From Cryptomeria japonica (taxonomy: Eukaryota > Streptophyta > Pinopsida > Cupressales > Cupressaceae): a DNA stretch of 64,000 nt. The notes below the pieces were generated by a model that was not told where the DNA came from, did not search any database, and worked only from the letters and a program-made list of their open reading frames with translations. Made by a program: the position numbers and the translations under genes. The stretch covers positions 379,467,392-379,531,391 of the forward strand of contig NC_081415.1 of the NCBI RefSeq assembly GCF_030272615.1. The letters run 5' to 3'. Shown one piece after another: positions 12,310-22,762 of this stretch; within the stretch, counting starts at the first letter, position 1; every line of letters starts with the position of its first letter.

Positions 12310-13699
12310 AGAGTAACCATAGATCAATAAGAACCTTCCAATCAACCATGCAAACCTATAGTTGTCTCCATATAGAACACCTTAAATCTAGTCTTACCTT
12401 AGATCTACATACCACATATTTCAATTAACATATAAAACTTACAAAGTCACATTTCTAAATTTAAAATCTATTTAAACATTCAAACTTTCACATTGTACAT
12501 GTCATCTAAATAATGGAAATATCATTGATATGTGAAATCCAATAGTTAAAAAGAAGAGATCACTACAACCCAACATGAAAGTGTTGGTTGAAAATTTTGC
12601 ACACCTATGAAGGCATGCAAAATTATGGTTTCAGCCACAGCATGTGAATTAAAAAACTCTCCTAATTTCAAGGGAAGGCTCCCCCTTTCCTACTATTACA
12701 AGATAAACATTTCCTACTATTACAAGCTAAACATTAATCTAACTTGGGTGGGACAACACCCTTTTCTCTTTTTTCACAAAATATGATATTCTTTTTTCTT
12801 ATCAAAAAATAAACTATAACTAAAGTAACAAATACAGAAATTTATAAATTTCAAGAACAATAAAGATACTTTATATGTAAGAAAGCAAAGTTTCTATAAA
12901 AGCACAAAGTCTATCGTCACTTCCCCCAGATGGGAATATAGAAGCAAAACTCAAAGTCTTCACTTTTCTAATGTCCTATCTACTTTCCAAAATGATTAGT
13001 ATGATAACAATATACAACATACAACAACTCAAATTTTGTCAATACGATGCACTCCAAACTACCATGAATAGAAACAATTACAAGCACAAAGTCTTATAAT
13101 CTCTCTATTATGAACACTTAACTATGATAATTTAATTGTTAATATTTGTAGCACAAAGTCTACAAGAAATTAGATCAAAGTTCTCTTCAACAACTTCACT
13201 AGAATCTCAAATACATGCAAAAAAGTATATCACTGTGACATAAGAACACAATGGATATATTAACAAAGACTTAACACAATTTGTCTGAAACTCAAATGTC
13301 CTATTTATATTGCCTTAGAATCTAATTTACAAGTCTAAAACACAAAGTCTTTCTCATTGTAAATTTATGCAAAGTTTTCTTGCTTGTCCAAAAGGATAAA
13401 AATTACATAGAGCACCCTCCAATATATATAAGAGAGGGGCTAAAAGAAAAAAGTGGGATAAGTCCAACTAACTAAGACTTATTCCACAACTAACTATGAC
13501 TTATTCCAAATTATAGTCCTACCATCTTTTAACTTGTAATTTATTTACATGTAATTACAAGTTACAAGAATGCAAATAATGTGACTACTTACAATTACAA
13601 TTTTGGGCATTACATGTAATTTGTCAAAGGTAAATTACAAATGCATAATTGAAACTAATCTAAGTGTCCAAGACACGACTTTATTCACATCATCCTCTG
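12310..13699. other. No recognised gene; CAAAGTCT motif repeated
   Basis: AT-rich sequence with no recognisable coding. The octamer CAAAGTCT occurs at about 12905, 12952, 13088, 13155 and 13343, usually preceded by GCA or CA. A similar AGCACAAAGTATTTTG is found near the starts of the element A LTRs. This may be the remains of another LTR, but no ends could be placed. Confidence 0.4.
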
Positions 13700-14420
13700 T
13701 CTAAGAGATCTTCATGTTGCTACAAGATGTTGACACTTGAAGTATTCAAGATTGGTGAGGATATTTGTCTAGGAATGTCAACTTACATCATTGATAGTTC
13801 TTATGTCATTTTTCAATGAAATATAATCTCATCTTCTTGCTCGGGGTAATATTGATTCTTCAAGAGAAGTTCTCTCTATGCTTATGACATTGTACTCTTT
13901 TCAATTTACATCACTATTGTCATCAACATATGACAACACTAGCTTTTGTTTATTGTCCTTGCATACATTGAAACCCCTTACAATTGGGTCTTTGGGACCC
14001 TCTTACAAGTGCAAAATTATTTTACATTCTTGTAATATAAGCTTGCAATCGGGTTTTAACTAATCATTTTCCAATGACATCTAATTCTTATGTCCTTTTC
14101 CAATGAAATCTAATCTCATCTTCTTGCTTGGGGTAATATTGATTCTTCAAGAGAAGTTCTTTCTATGCTTATGACATTGTACTCTTTTCAATTTAAATCA
14201 CTATTGTCATCAACATATGACAACACTAGCTTTGTTTACTGTCCTTACATGCATTTAAACCCTAAAAATCAGGTCTCCAGGACTCGATTACAAGTGCAAA
14301 AGTATTTAACATTCTTGCAATATAAGCTTGCAATATCTCCTCTATCTAGGAGATATTAATGCTACTACAAGATGTTGACACTTGAAGTATTCAATATTGG
14401 TGAGGATATTTGTCCAGGAA
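13700..14420 (+). repeat. Local direct duplication (~287-bp offset)
   Basis: The stretch from about 13797 to 14083 recurs at about 14084-14370 with offset 287, including matching TCTATGCTTATGACATTGTA at 13873 and 14160. The sequence before the first copy (TACAAGATGTTGACACTTGA near 13720) recurs after the second copy (near 14363), giving an A-B-B'-A' order. The short open frames in both copies are a by-product and resemble no known protein. Confidence 0.8.
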
Positions 14421-14439
14421 AATCGGATTTGGAGAAATA

Positions 14440-15054
14440 AAATAGTCAACTGAGAAAAAATGTAAAGTTTAAAAAGACTACTGAGATATTAAGTGAGATT
14501 AGTTGTAATTAGAGGGAATTGCATATCAAAACCAATATTGAATTAAGGAAAAATAGATCAATAAGGTTACTATGGACTTCATGAACAAAAGTGTAAAACA
14601 TCCAAACCAACATGGTTCCAAAAGTATAGGATTTGATCAGTCCAAGATGATTGAGGACATTGAGAAAGAAGATGAAGGATTCATCCATGTTCAAAGACAA
14701 AAGTGAAGGTTCAGAAGACAAAATCCAAGAAGACAAGCATATAACACCAGGTTCAATCATTCATTTTTAGGTTATTATTTTAATTAAAATCATTATGGAC
14801 ATAAGGCAATGGACTATAGAAGGTTTGCTATAATAAAAAATAATTTTGTGACTAGAAATGCATTTACTCCTATGATTGATTTAAATATCATGTGTTACAA
14901 GTATAATAATTATGGACATATTGTAAGACAATACAAAAGTAATTTTGTGGAGGATTATAAACCAAATAAAAGGGAAAATACCTTTACTAATCAGAGGAAT
15001 AAGTTTGAGAAGGTGTGGAAAAAGAAGAAAGAAGAATTTAATACTAAAAGGTGA
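14440..15054 (+). pseudogene. Copia gag remnant with ruined zinc knuckles
   Basis: The frame around 14809-15054 reads IMCYKYNNYGHIVRQYKS, a CCHC knuckle in which the second and third cysteines have become Tyr. Just upstream GYYFN, stop, NHYGHKAMDY is a second knuckle decayed the same way. A basic, Asn/Lys-rich tail follows. Protease, integrase and RT are absent: after gag the sequence runs to a PPT and LTR start at 15607. Cys-to-Tyr changes are G-to-A on this strand, as expected from cytosine deamination. The 5' LTR was not found. Confidence 0.7.
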
Positions 15055-15593
15055 ATAATCCCTCATACTAAATTTCATGGTCAATTTGTGAGGAGTGATG
15101 TATCCAAAAGTAAAGGCTATATTATTACATTTGGTATGGAAGAATGTGAAACCTTAGAAAGAAGTTTTGGTGAGCTTGTTGTGGATAGTTGTAGCACAGA
15201 ATGTGATGACCACATTTAGACCAATGAAGTAGAATGTTTATTGGGAAAGAGGGATGAAAAATAGCCTTGGTATAAAAAGGAAGAATATGATAATACATTT
15301 TAGTTCTTCAGGTAGAATATAAGAGAGAGCCCTCTCCTACTTGATGTTCTACAAGAAGGCTTGGTGGTATTGCAGTGAAGAACAATTTGGTTCAACACAT
15401 GAAGTATTTCATATATGGGGAGAGAAAGTCTCAAAGGAATAATTAAGTGGCAAAGTCTCAAAAGAATAATAAAGTGGCTCTTTTCCATTGATATCAAAGG
15501 GGGAGAGAGAAAGCCAAAATGATTGGTTGGCATAACTCATTCAAAAGGAGTGTTATTCTAAAGGGAAGTATTTTTTTGGTTCTCCATCAATGA

Positions 15594-15606
15594 AAAAGAG
15601 GGAGAT
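15594..15606 (+). other. Polypurine tract before copia 3' LTR
   Basis: AAAGAGGGAGAT lies directly before TGTTGAGAAAAGG and matches the PPT plus LTR-start pattern of the other copia elements in this window. Confidence 0.6.
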
Positions 15607-15790
15607 TGTTGAGAAAAGGTTGTCATTGATGTCAAAGGTGTTGGATTATTGTTGCCATTGATGTGAACGCATCTAGAAGAGTGAACAAGATATCCAAAAA
15701 GAACAGTTATTATCATTCTTATGTCTGACCATTTAGTTATGGAAGTATAGTGACATGTTATGATAATGATTTTTTTTTAAGAATGTTTAT
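15607..15790 (+). mobile_element. Copia 3' LTR, left part (interrupted by element B)
   Basis: It begins TGTTGAGAAAAGGTTGTC after a PPT. It is cut at 15790 by insertion of element B; its continuation is to the right of 26020, where the same 5-bp target sequence TTTAT recurs. The total LTR length is unknown because its far end was not located. Confidence 0.6.
15786..15790. repeat. Target-site duplication of element B (left)
   Basis: TTTAT, identical to 26016-26020. Confidence 0.9.
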
Positions 15791-16545
15791 TGTAGACACC
15801 TAAAAATGGTCAACGCTTGCGGAGTCATACTTTAACATTTGCGCATTGCCTCATTTTAGGTTTTTGCGTCGCATTAACATTTCTCCTATGTCACACACTT
15901 GGTCTTTATCATTTGCGAGCATTGATTCCTTCTTCTGCATTCTTCAGTTGTCTCGCTTTCAAATTAGGTCTTGTCGATAGCAATTTTCAGTCATGATTCG
16001 TCATCGATCCTTGTCCTCTTTTCAATCTTGTCATTTTGCGATCAATTTGTCATCGATCGTCGTCCTTCTTAATCATGTCAATTTGGATGAATTTGTCATT
16101 TTTCCTCGTCAATTGGTGCATTTATCAATCAAATTGTTTGTCACATTGGTCCTTTGTTAATCAAAATCAAATCAATATCAATTATCTTTCATCAAGACCT
16201 AATTGTCATCTTTGCATTGCTAATTCATCTTCTAGGGTTTCGTGATTTAATCATTTAACCTTGTTTGTCATTTTTTATTTAGGATTAATAAATTATTTAT
16301 TTATCCTAAGTCTTCTCATCACAATTAAATGATCATTTAATTGGCTAATTATTCCTCTTTTTGTGAATTAATTAATAAATGACAAATTATTAATTAATTC
16401 ACCTAATTTCTTAATTCCTAATTTTCCTCTTTTTCTAATTTTCTAATTTTCTAATTTCTAATTCAATTTTCTCCTATTTTTCTCCTAATTTCATGGGAAT
16501 GACATTTCAATTTGTCATAATTTGTCATAATTGACAATCAATCAA

Positions 16546-16560
16546 TTTTGACATAGAAAG
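16546..16560. repeat. SINE target-site duplication (left)
   Basis: TTTTGACATAGAAAG, identical to 16848-16862. One more A on the left may belong to it. In the 3' LTR of element B the same 15 bases occur once, at the homologous empty site (about 25504). Confidence 0.92.
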
Positions 16561-16847
16561 TTTTTTTTTTTTTTTTTTTGATCGGTAATTGGCCGAAGCC
16601 TAAATAGCTTTTGACTGGAGCTATGAACCAGTGGGGACACAGTAGGGGGCCCCATCCCCATTACATATCTTTGAATTATTATTATTATTCTGTTTGATTA
16701 GATTGACTCCAAGACCTTCCCCATCCTATGGAAGGCCAAGAGTCACAACTTAGAATTCCACTTCAGATGTCCCTATTGGGAATTGAACTTGGGTCTCCAC
16801 AGTGAGAACCCAGTGTTTTAACCAGTTAAGCTCAACCCCTTGGACCA
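16561..16847 (-). mobile_element. tRNA-derived SINE in the 5' LTR of element B
   Basis: A 286-bp insertion bounded by a 15-bp target duplication. On the plus strand it opens with 19 T, the poly(A) tail of a minus-strand retroposon. The minus-strand 5' end is tRNA-like: TTGAGCTTAACTGG (16822-16835) fits an RNA polymerase III A box and GTTCAATTCCC (16778-16788) fits a B box, about 33 bp apart. The 3' end before the tail reads CCAATTACCGATC. The empty site in the sister LTR shows it arrived after, or during the life of, element B. The source tRNA and the partner LINE were not identified. Confidence 0.9.
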
Positions 16848-16862
16848 TTTTGACATAGAAAG
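16848..16862. repeat. SINE target-site duplication (right)
   Basis: Second copy of TTTTGACATAGAAAG flanking the SINE. Confidence 0.92.
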
Positions 16863-16986
16863 TTGTCATAAATTATCAATCAATCAATTTTGCATAGAAA
16901 GTGCAAATTTGTCATAATTTGTCATAATTTGTCATATTGATTTGCAATTTCCATTTGAATTGAATCATGCTAATTTGAGCATCTCT

Positions 16987-17006
16987 CCAATTTGTATATA
17001 AATTGG
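16987..17006 (+). promoter_or_regulatory. TATA-like box in a palindrome, element B 5' LTR
   Basis: CCAATTTGTATATAAATTGG contains TATATAAA at 16995-17002 inside a 7-bp inverted repeat (CCAATTT...AAATTGG). The 3' LTR keeps both arms at 25642-25661 with CTATAAAT in the middle. The position inside the LTR suits the element promoter; the start of transcription is not known. Confidence 0.65.
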
Positions 17007-17365
17007 ATGAATTTCTTCAATCTCAATCTAATAATCAGATTATCGAATTTCTAATCACTTTGTCAAATCAATCACACTTCGAGTACTCTTGTGCCAATAT
17101 CTTATTTACTTGCTTTCATCTCATGTGTGTGCACTTGAAGGTGAGATCCACAAACAAAGGCTATTTGGAGAAGAAAGAAGGACAATGGAGCCGCATGAAG
17201 GAGACATTTGAATCTGCATCTGGTTTGCTTAGTCCTTAGTTTTGAATGTTTTGCTTTTCATGTCTCTATTGAGTGTAATTAGGATTGATCATTGCAATCT
17301 GGTTTTGTGATTGAGCTATTATTGATACTTGCTTTGATGATTTCCGATTTCCTAGCTACATTAAT

Positions 17366-17383
17366 TGGTAAACCCGACGTAAA
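17366..17383 (+). other. Primer-binding site of element B
   Basis: TGGTAAACCCGACGTAAA begins five bases after the LTR end. It matches, with two changes, the site next to the minus-strand LTR at 2598. The primer tRNA was not identified. Confidence 0.75.
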
Positions 17384-17479
17384 CACTAACCATCTAACTC
17401 CTTAACTGTGTTTTTGAGTGCTTTTGAGTTGATTTGCAGGTCAAAAACCCAAGAAACAGGGTAGTGCAGGACTTTCTGG

Positions 17480-17605
17480 GAACTTCTGCGCCTGTGTCAA
17501 GCATTTTGCGCCTGTGTTATGCATTCTGCGCCTGTGTCAAAGATAATTTGTTCCTGTGTCATGACTTTTGTGCCTGTGTCAAGACTTCTGCGCCTATGTA
17601 AAGTC
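17480..17605 (+). repeat. Leader minisatellite of element B
   Basis: Six degenerate copies of a 19-22-bp unit with the core GCGCCTGTGTCAAG, separated by short T-rich spacers, lie about 120 bp after the PBS. No reading frame runs through it in a recognisable way. Confidence 0.85.
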
Positions 17606-19453
17606 CAGAAATAGAGGTAAAAGACAGTGTTTTTCACTTGCAAGTTGTTTTCTTTTGCATTTTGTTTCTGCTTTTTTGGTTTTGTTGGTACTAATTCTCT
17701 GTGTAGAACCTTGGCATACGCATGGCAAAGACAAATAAATGAAACTACTAACACATTTTTGTGCAGGTTCGATAGTCAAAGACTAAACATATCAAACTTT
17801 TGACTTGGTGGTTTTGCAGGTTGCCTTGGACATACAACTAAACTTTGTGTTTGCAATTAATATTTAGGCACCTAGTGATTTCTAAATAGGATGGAATGAA
17901 TCTATGCTTGATTTGATTGTTGATTTTGACATTGAAGTAGGAGAGTATGCTCTCATCCTTCTTAGGGTGATCAGAAATCCAGATCTTCAATACCATGCTC
18001 ATGTCTTTGATTGTGTGTCACCTTTAGAGGGCCTGCCTTCCCGACCATTCGCTTTTGCAAGCAAGTGATAATCATGAGAAGGGAACAACCCAAAGTGAGT
18101 ACGGCTAGAATACCTTGGCATTCTAACTCACTATAAATAAATACCTGATGAGCGAAAGCTTTGAAGGAAGGGTTACGTGGGAATTGTAGTTACTTGGGAA
18201 GTGATGACCCTTGAACTCTTTCTCATATCAACATCTAAGTAGGGCCTCATGGTCTAAATTGTGCTTGCGCGACTACATTTGTTTGGTATCTTGATGGACT
18301 TAATGTCTCAATCACGCTTGCGTGACATCAAGGAGTAACACTTAACAGAAATCCTTACTAAACACCTTGTTTTTAGAGGCCAAAAAACCTTCTAGTTGCT
18401 TGAGAAGGACAAGTTCTGATACTTGGAAGAGATACTAAGTTCACCATGGGGATATTTCCATGGGGACTGATGCTTGGCTGCCCTAAGAAGTGAGTTTCGT
18501 GGAGGGGAGCCCGTGGGGTCAAGCATCTATGTATTCTCCTTGAATCCCATAATGAGTCTACCTCTCAAGTACCTAATGTCCTTGCCTACCATAAGAAATG
18601 TGTGAATGAGCATGATTGTCTTGAGTCTAAGTTGAAGTATCTTGTCTTCTTTGCTTGCCAAAAGTTGAATTGCATCTCATTTCAAAAACAAGGCAAATTG
18701 ATTCAAAACAAGGTTAAACATAAGAACATTTCATCCAACAAAATTCAAAAACACCTTCAAACATGGTTGTCAAACATTTTTCAAAATCTTGTCTCAACAT
18801 TCATGTCACTTAGATTTAGGTTCATCCTAGGTTTGCATTTTGCAAATTCATTGTCAATTACCAAGGTTAAGTTTCACCTAGGTCATACTCCTTTGCATAT
18901 CAATAAGGGTCATCCATTTGCATCTGTCCTCTTGCATTAGAGTAATACCATTTTCATACATTCATATTTGCATACCCTAGGTCTCTTCATTAAGCTTAGG
19001 TCATTATCATATTCATATTAGGGTCATTTGCATAGTAATTGTCCCTTAGCATATAGTGCCAAAACTAGGTTTTGTCATACTTGAGTAATGCAAATCTTTG
19101 ATAAACCCTAAGTCATTGTTAGGAAGTCTAGACCTTATCAAACCTTTTCTCTTTTTGTCATTATTGTCATTTGGTCAAACCTAGCTTAGTATCCAAGCAT
19201 ATAGGGGAGACATTGTCATTTTGTCCTTTTGTCACTTGGTCCTTTTGTCCTTTGAGGTCTAGACATCATTTCAATTTCCTAAGGGTCTCATTCTTAGAAT
19301 TGCATTCAAAAGTTTGTCCAAATCTTGAAAAACAACAAAAACATAGGTTGAATTCTTGCCATAGATTGCATTTTCATCTATTTAGTTTGCATTTAGTTGC
19401 ATATCATACATTATCCTTGAAAAATTCCAAAAATATTGTATTTGCATAGTGAC
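17606..19453 (+). other. Long untranslated leader of element B
   Basis: About 1.85 kb between the leader minisatellite and the main ORF. No conserved protein was seen; a 112-codon frame at 18602-18940 has low-complexity composition and is probably not a gene. Short motifs recur, for instance GTGCTTGCGCGAC near 18260 and CACGCTTGCGTGAC near 18312, and the right part holds many variants of GTCATTTG and CCTAGG. Confidence 0.5.
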
Positions 19454-21538
19454 ATGTCTATTGAAACAAGGTTCCAAGCACTAATGATGCAACAAAGTTT
19501 GACATATCAACCGACAATGCAATCACAATTCTATTCAACCCAACAACAAAGCAACATTGATCAAACTTTTTATGATGAAACAAGTCTCCAAATGCAAAAA
19601 CTAGAGGAGAAACTAGCTCAAGAAAATGAGATATTGGAACAAAGAGTGAAAAACATTGAGAAGAATAGATCACAAATGTCCAAAATGTTTCAAAAATTTC
19701 CAGGTCAAAATCCAAAGATTGAGCCAATTGATGTAAGATCTCTTCTTGAACGATCAGACATACCAGCTCTCCTCTCCCAAATAGAGATGATGAAACAATT
19801 TCAAGAAAAGAGACAACATCAATTTCAACATTATGTGCCTCCACAACAAGAACAAGAAGGTGTTCACTATCAATCAAATTTTCAACCATCACAACCAATT
19901 GTTCAACAATTTCAACATATACAACCAACACAACCAATGGTCCAATTTCAACAATATGTCCAACCAACTGTACAATGTCAACAAATAGTTCAACCAATGG
20001 TGGAATATCAACAAGTTCAATCAACATATCAATGTCAACAACTACAACCAAACATTCAAAAACAAAGGTTGCAGCACACACCAAGCCAAATTTTGAACAT
20101 ATCAAACCAATTTGATCAACATCTAGTCCAATATCAAAACATGACATTAAACCAAAAAAAAGTTCAAATTCCAGATACAACCATGTCAAAACCTCGAAAG
20201 AAAGGTGGCTTTATTGCAAGGCTCTTAAAGAAACTACCAAGTGAGTTCTTTGAGGAAGATCAAAATAATACACTTATGTCTAGCAATGCCTCATCCCCTT
20301 GCAAGCAAATTGACTCTCTAGTGGCATCTATCCCTACACCTCTAGAAGTTTCACAAGAACCTTCTATATTGTCCTCATCAAACAATACACCCAAGGATGC
20401 AATTATCCAAGGGCTATCCATAATTGATTGCCACGATAATCCAATTCATGATGCACATCCTTATCATGTTTCAGAAATACAAGACCCAATGCCACCATGC
20501 ACTTTATTGCCATTACCTATTTTAGATGACCCCATTCGAAGTCCCTCTTCCTCATGTTCAAGCATTGATTCCTTGCCAGAATCCATCACAAATGTTCAAA
20601 GTGCATTTCCTTCATGCCAAAACATTGATCCCTTGTCAGAATCCCCCATGCATATCCAAAGTCCAACCTCATGTCAAGAGGATAATTTAGAGCATGAAGA
20701 AACGTGTCTTGAAATAGATGAAGATCAAGATCCTGAAACCCTATCATTCCATCCAATTGTTGACCAAGATCCCATTTCCCCAAACACTCGCAATGATCCA
20801 CTTATTCCTGTCAATTCTATCCAAGAACACAATGTCCTTTCAAATCCTATTGGCATTCCACTTCCCAAGAAAGATCAAGATATCCCTTCCATCCTTTCTA
20901 ATGATCCCATTAAAAGTCAAGAGCAAAGCACCTTTAAAGAGGATTCCAATGATCTTCCTCCTTGTCAAGATCAAATTATTCCTTCAGATCCTCCACAAGA
21001 TCCACTTGTTCCTCCATCTCCACATCCTAATCCAGCATATACACTCCAAGATCGCATTTCTATTGATGATCCCATTATTCCTCCCATTCCATCTCTTGAA
21101 GAGCCTATCATTGAACCATATATATGGGTTCCTAAATCCCTTATGCAAGCAATGCACTCCAAGGAACCACAAAAGCATGAAAAAACAAAAACCATGTGGA
21201 TCCCTAAGCGGCTCCTTGAAGCACAAAATCCTAAAGAAACATCCAACTTGGCATCCAAAATTGCTATTCCTCCATCTAAACCCTCCAAGTCTATTTCTCC
21301 ACCACCTTCTTCATCCATTTTGGGCCCTTATGTCCCAAAATCCATAGCCTTTCCTTCCTCAAAATCTCAATATCCAAAATACATTTTTCCTCCATTAGTC
21401 CATCACCCCTCAAGGTGTGTGCCAATGTCGATCTTGCCTTCATTTCCATCCACTCAAGCCCAATTCTTCCAATACCTTATCCATTATCCAATGCATATTT
21501 TCCATCCTTCGATCCCTTTGATCCAATCCTTTGCATAA
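19454..21538 (+). CDS. Element B unknown Gln/Pro-rich protein (694 aa)
   Basis: An intact 694-codon ORF, starting at the first ATG after the leader. I do not recognise it. The N-terminal 60-100 residues are helical and charged (EEKLAQENEILEQRV, likely coiled coil). Residues about 100-245 are very Gln-rich with repeated PTQPMVQFQQ-like units. A basic patch, KKGGFIARLLKKLPSEFF, lies near residue 250. A long Pro/Ser/Asp-rich region follows, with repeated PCQD and DPI motifs. Near the C-terminus a motif recurs: IWVPKSLMQA (about 557), MWIPKRLLEA (about 581) and weaker YVPKSIAF (about 625). There is no zinc knuckle, protease or polymerase motif. Its place between PBS and PPT makes a divergent Gag or an accessory protein possible. 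Confidence 0.75.
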   Translation: MSIETRFQALMMQQSLTYQPTMQSQFYSTQQQSNIDQTFYDETSLQMQKLEEKLAQENEILEQRVKNIEKNRSQMSKMFQKFPGQNPKIEPIDVRSLLERSDIPALLSQIEMMKQFQEKRQHQFQHYVPPQQEQEGVHYQSNFQPSQPIVQQFQHIQPTQPMVQFQQYVQPTVQCQQIVQPMVEYQQVQSTYQCQQLQPNIQKQRLQHTPSQILNISNQFDQHLVQYQNMTLNQKKVQIPDTTMSKPRKKGGFIARLLKKLPSEFFEEDQNNTLMSSNASSPCKQIDSLVASIPTPLEVSQEPSILSSSNNTPKDAIIQGLSIIDCHDNPIHDAHPYHVSEIQDPMPPCTLLPLPILDDPIRSPSSSCSSIDSLPESITNVQSAFPSCQNIDPLSESPMHIQSPTSCQEDNLEHEETCLEIDEDQDPETLSFHPIVDQDPISPNTRNDPLIPVNSIQEHNVLSNPIGIPLPKKDQDIPSILSNDPIKSQEQSTFKEDSNDLPPCQDQIIPSDPPQDPLVPPSPHPNPAYTLQDRISIDDPIIPPIPSLEEPIIEPYIWVPKSLMQAMHSKEPQKHEKTKTMWIPKRLLEAQNPKETSNLASKIAIPPSKPSKSISPPPSSSILGPYVPKSIAFPSSKSQYPKYIFPPLVHHPSRCVPMSILPSFPSTQAQFFQYLIHYPMHIFHPSIPLIQSFA

Positions 21539-21539
21539 A

Positions 21540-22460
21540 TCCTTGCCTTAGTTTCATCTCTTTTTCCATGTCTTTATCCTACCAACATCTTTGAGCATAC
21601 TTTTAAAGGTCATGGTCCATTTCTTTCAAGGCTACTATCCAAAAAAAAAAAAGCTTGAGTCCTTCTTCCATCCCCTATCATGTGTCTATCTTCTATTGAA
21701 AAAGTCAAAATACAAAAAAATCAAAAAAAAATTGAAAAAAAAAAAAAGAAAAATAATTCGTCCACTGGTGAAAACCTGGCAAACAAGCGCCTTGGGTAAG
21801 TACCGTGATGAAAACCTGACAAACAGGCATCATGCGTAATCTATGAATTTCTTGCATATCGTACTTGGGGGCAGGTTTCCTCCTTCGTATCTTATTGCCC
21901 TTCACTATCCTATCGAACCCCTGTCATTACCCTTCATATCCTATTGTCCCTCATGTCCATTTCCTCTTTCCACCTTTGATCTTGACAAGGCTGAAGATCG
22001 TCATGAGCATCATGCATCTTGTTGGCAGCTTTCAGTCCATCATAGCTTTTGGTCATTTATCCATTTGCTTATTACAACCTTTCATCCATATTCCCTGGCT
22101 TATTGCAACTTTCTGCCACTATCTCGTATCCTATCCTGACCTTCAGTCCATGTCCCTTATCCAATCTTGGTCTTGCTTATCCTATCCATATCTTATCACT
22201 ATCCATACACTCTTTTTCATTCCTTGATCTTGATCTGACATAAGGACGCAAAATTTAAACATGGTTTCAAAAACCTCTTGACATGTCCCTCATGCCATGC
22301 CACTGCTTTACATTGTCATATCCAGTCTCTTGTCTTATCATGCAATAACCCTTGAAAATTGCATCCGTATTGTCTCCATGATAAAAGGCCTTTATCTTCC
22401 CTCTATCCACCAACATTTTAGAAAGCTTGTTTATTCACCTGTCATATTCCTTGCCTTGCT
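21540..22460 (+). other. Element B 3' untranslated region, first part
   Basis: Pyrimidine-rich sequence after the ORF stop. It contains an A-rich run (about 21700-21752), then two close copies of TGAAAACCTGGCAAACA or TGAAAACCTGACAAACA (near 21768 and 21806) about 38 bp apart. No conserved protein was recognised. Confidence 0.5.
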
Positions 22461-22461
22461 A

Positions 22462-22762
22462 GACACTGGGGGCAAAATCTCTAAAAATTGAAAAATGTCC
22501 TGAAAAAATCTCTAAAAATTGAAAAATGTCTTGAAAAAATCATAAAAATTGAAAAATGTCCTTAAAAAAATCATAAAAAATGAAAAATGTCCTAAAAAAA
22601 AATCATAAAAATTGAAAAATGTCCTGAAAAAATCTCTAAAAATCAAATAATGTCCTGAAAAAATCTCTAAAAATTGGAAAATGTCCTGAAAAAAATCATA
22701 AAAATTTGAAAAATGTCTTGAAAAAATCCCTAAAAAGTCCAATAAAGTCCTGAAAAAATGAC
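22462..22762 (+). repeat. ~30-bp minisatellite in element B
   Basis: Nine to ten tandem copies of a 29-32-bp unit, roughly AAAAATCTCTAAAAATTG followed by AAAAATGTCCTG, with an ATCATAAAAATTG variant. The open frame on the opposite strand, with repeated FFNFYDFF, is only this repeat translated. Confidence 0.92.

Larger units (their letters stand above)
15791..17360 (+). mobile_element. 5' LTR of element B (with SINE insertion)
   Basis: 1570 bp, beginning TGTAGACACCTAAAAATGG and ending CTAGCTACA. It matches the 3' LTR except for the 286-bp SINE plus its target duplication at about 16546-16862 and small changes in an AT-rich TTAATTAA/CTAATTT stretch. A TATA-like box lies at 16995. PBS-like sequence follows after five bases. 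Confidence 0.93.

Noticed and set aside
16778-16835. A tRNA gene, from A and B box matches
   Set aside because: The boxes belong to the SINE; there is no foldable full tRNA cloverleaf and the segment carries a poly(A) tail and target duplication.
17003-17239. 78-codon frame present in both element B LTRs
   Set aside because: It is conserved only because the LTRs are recent duplicates; it has no recognisable domain and lies across the probable promoter and leader.
18602-18940. 112-codon open frame in the element B leader
   Set aside because: Low-complexity composition, no recognised domain, and it lies in a leader with many short repeated phrases.
19458-20189. 243-codon frame opposite the element B ORF
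   Set aside because: It is the antisense shadow of the Gln-rich part of the plus-strand ORF.
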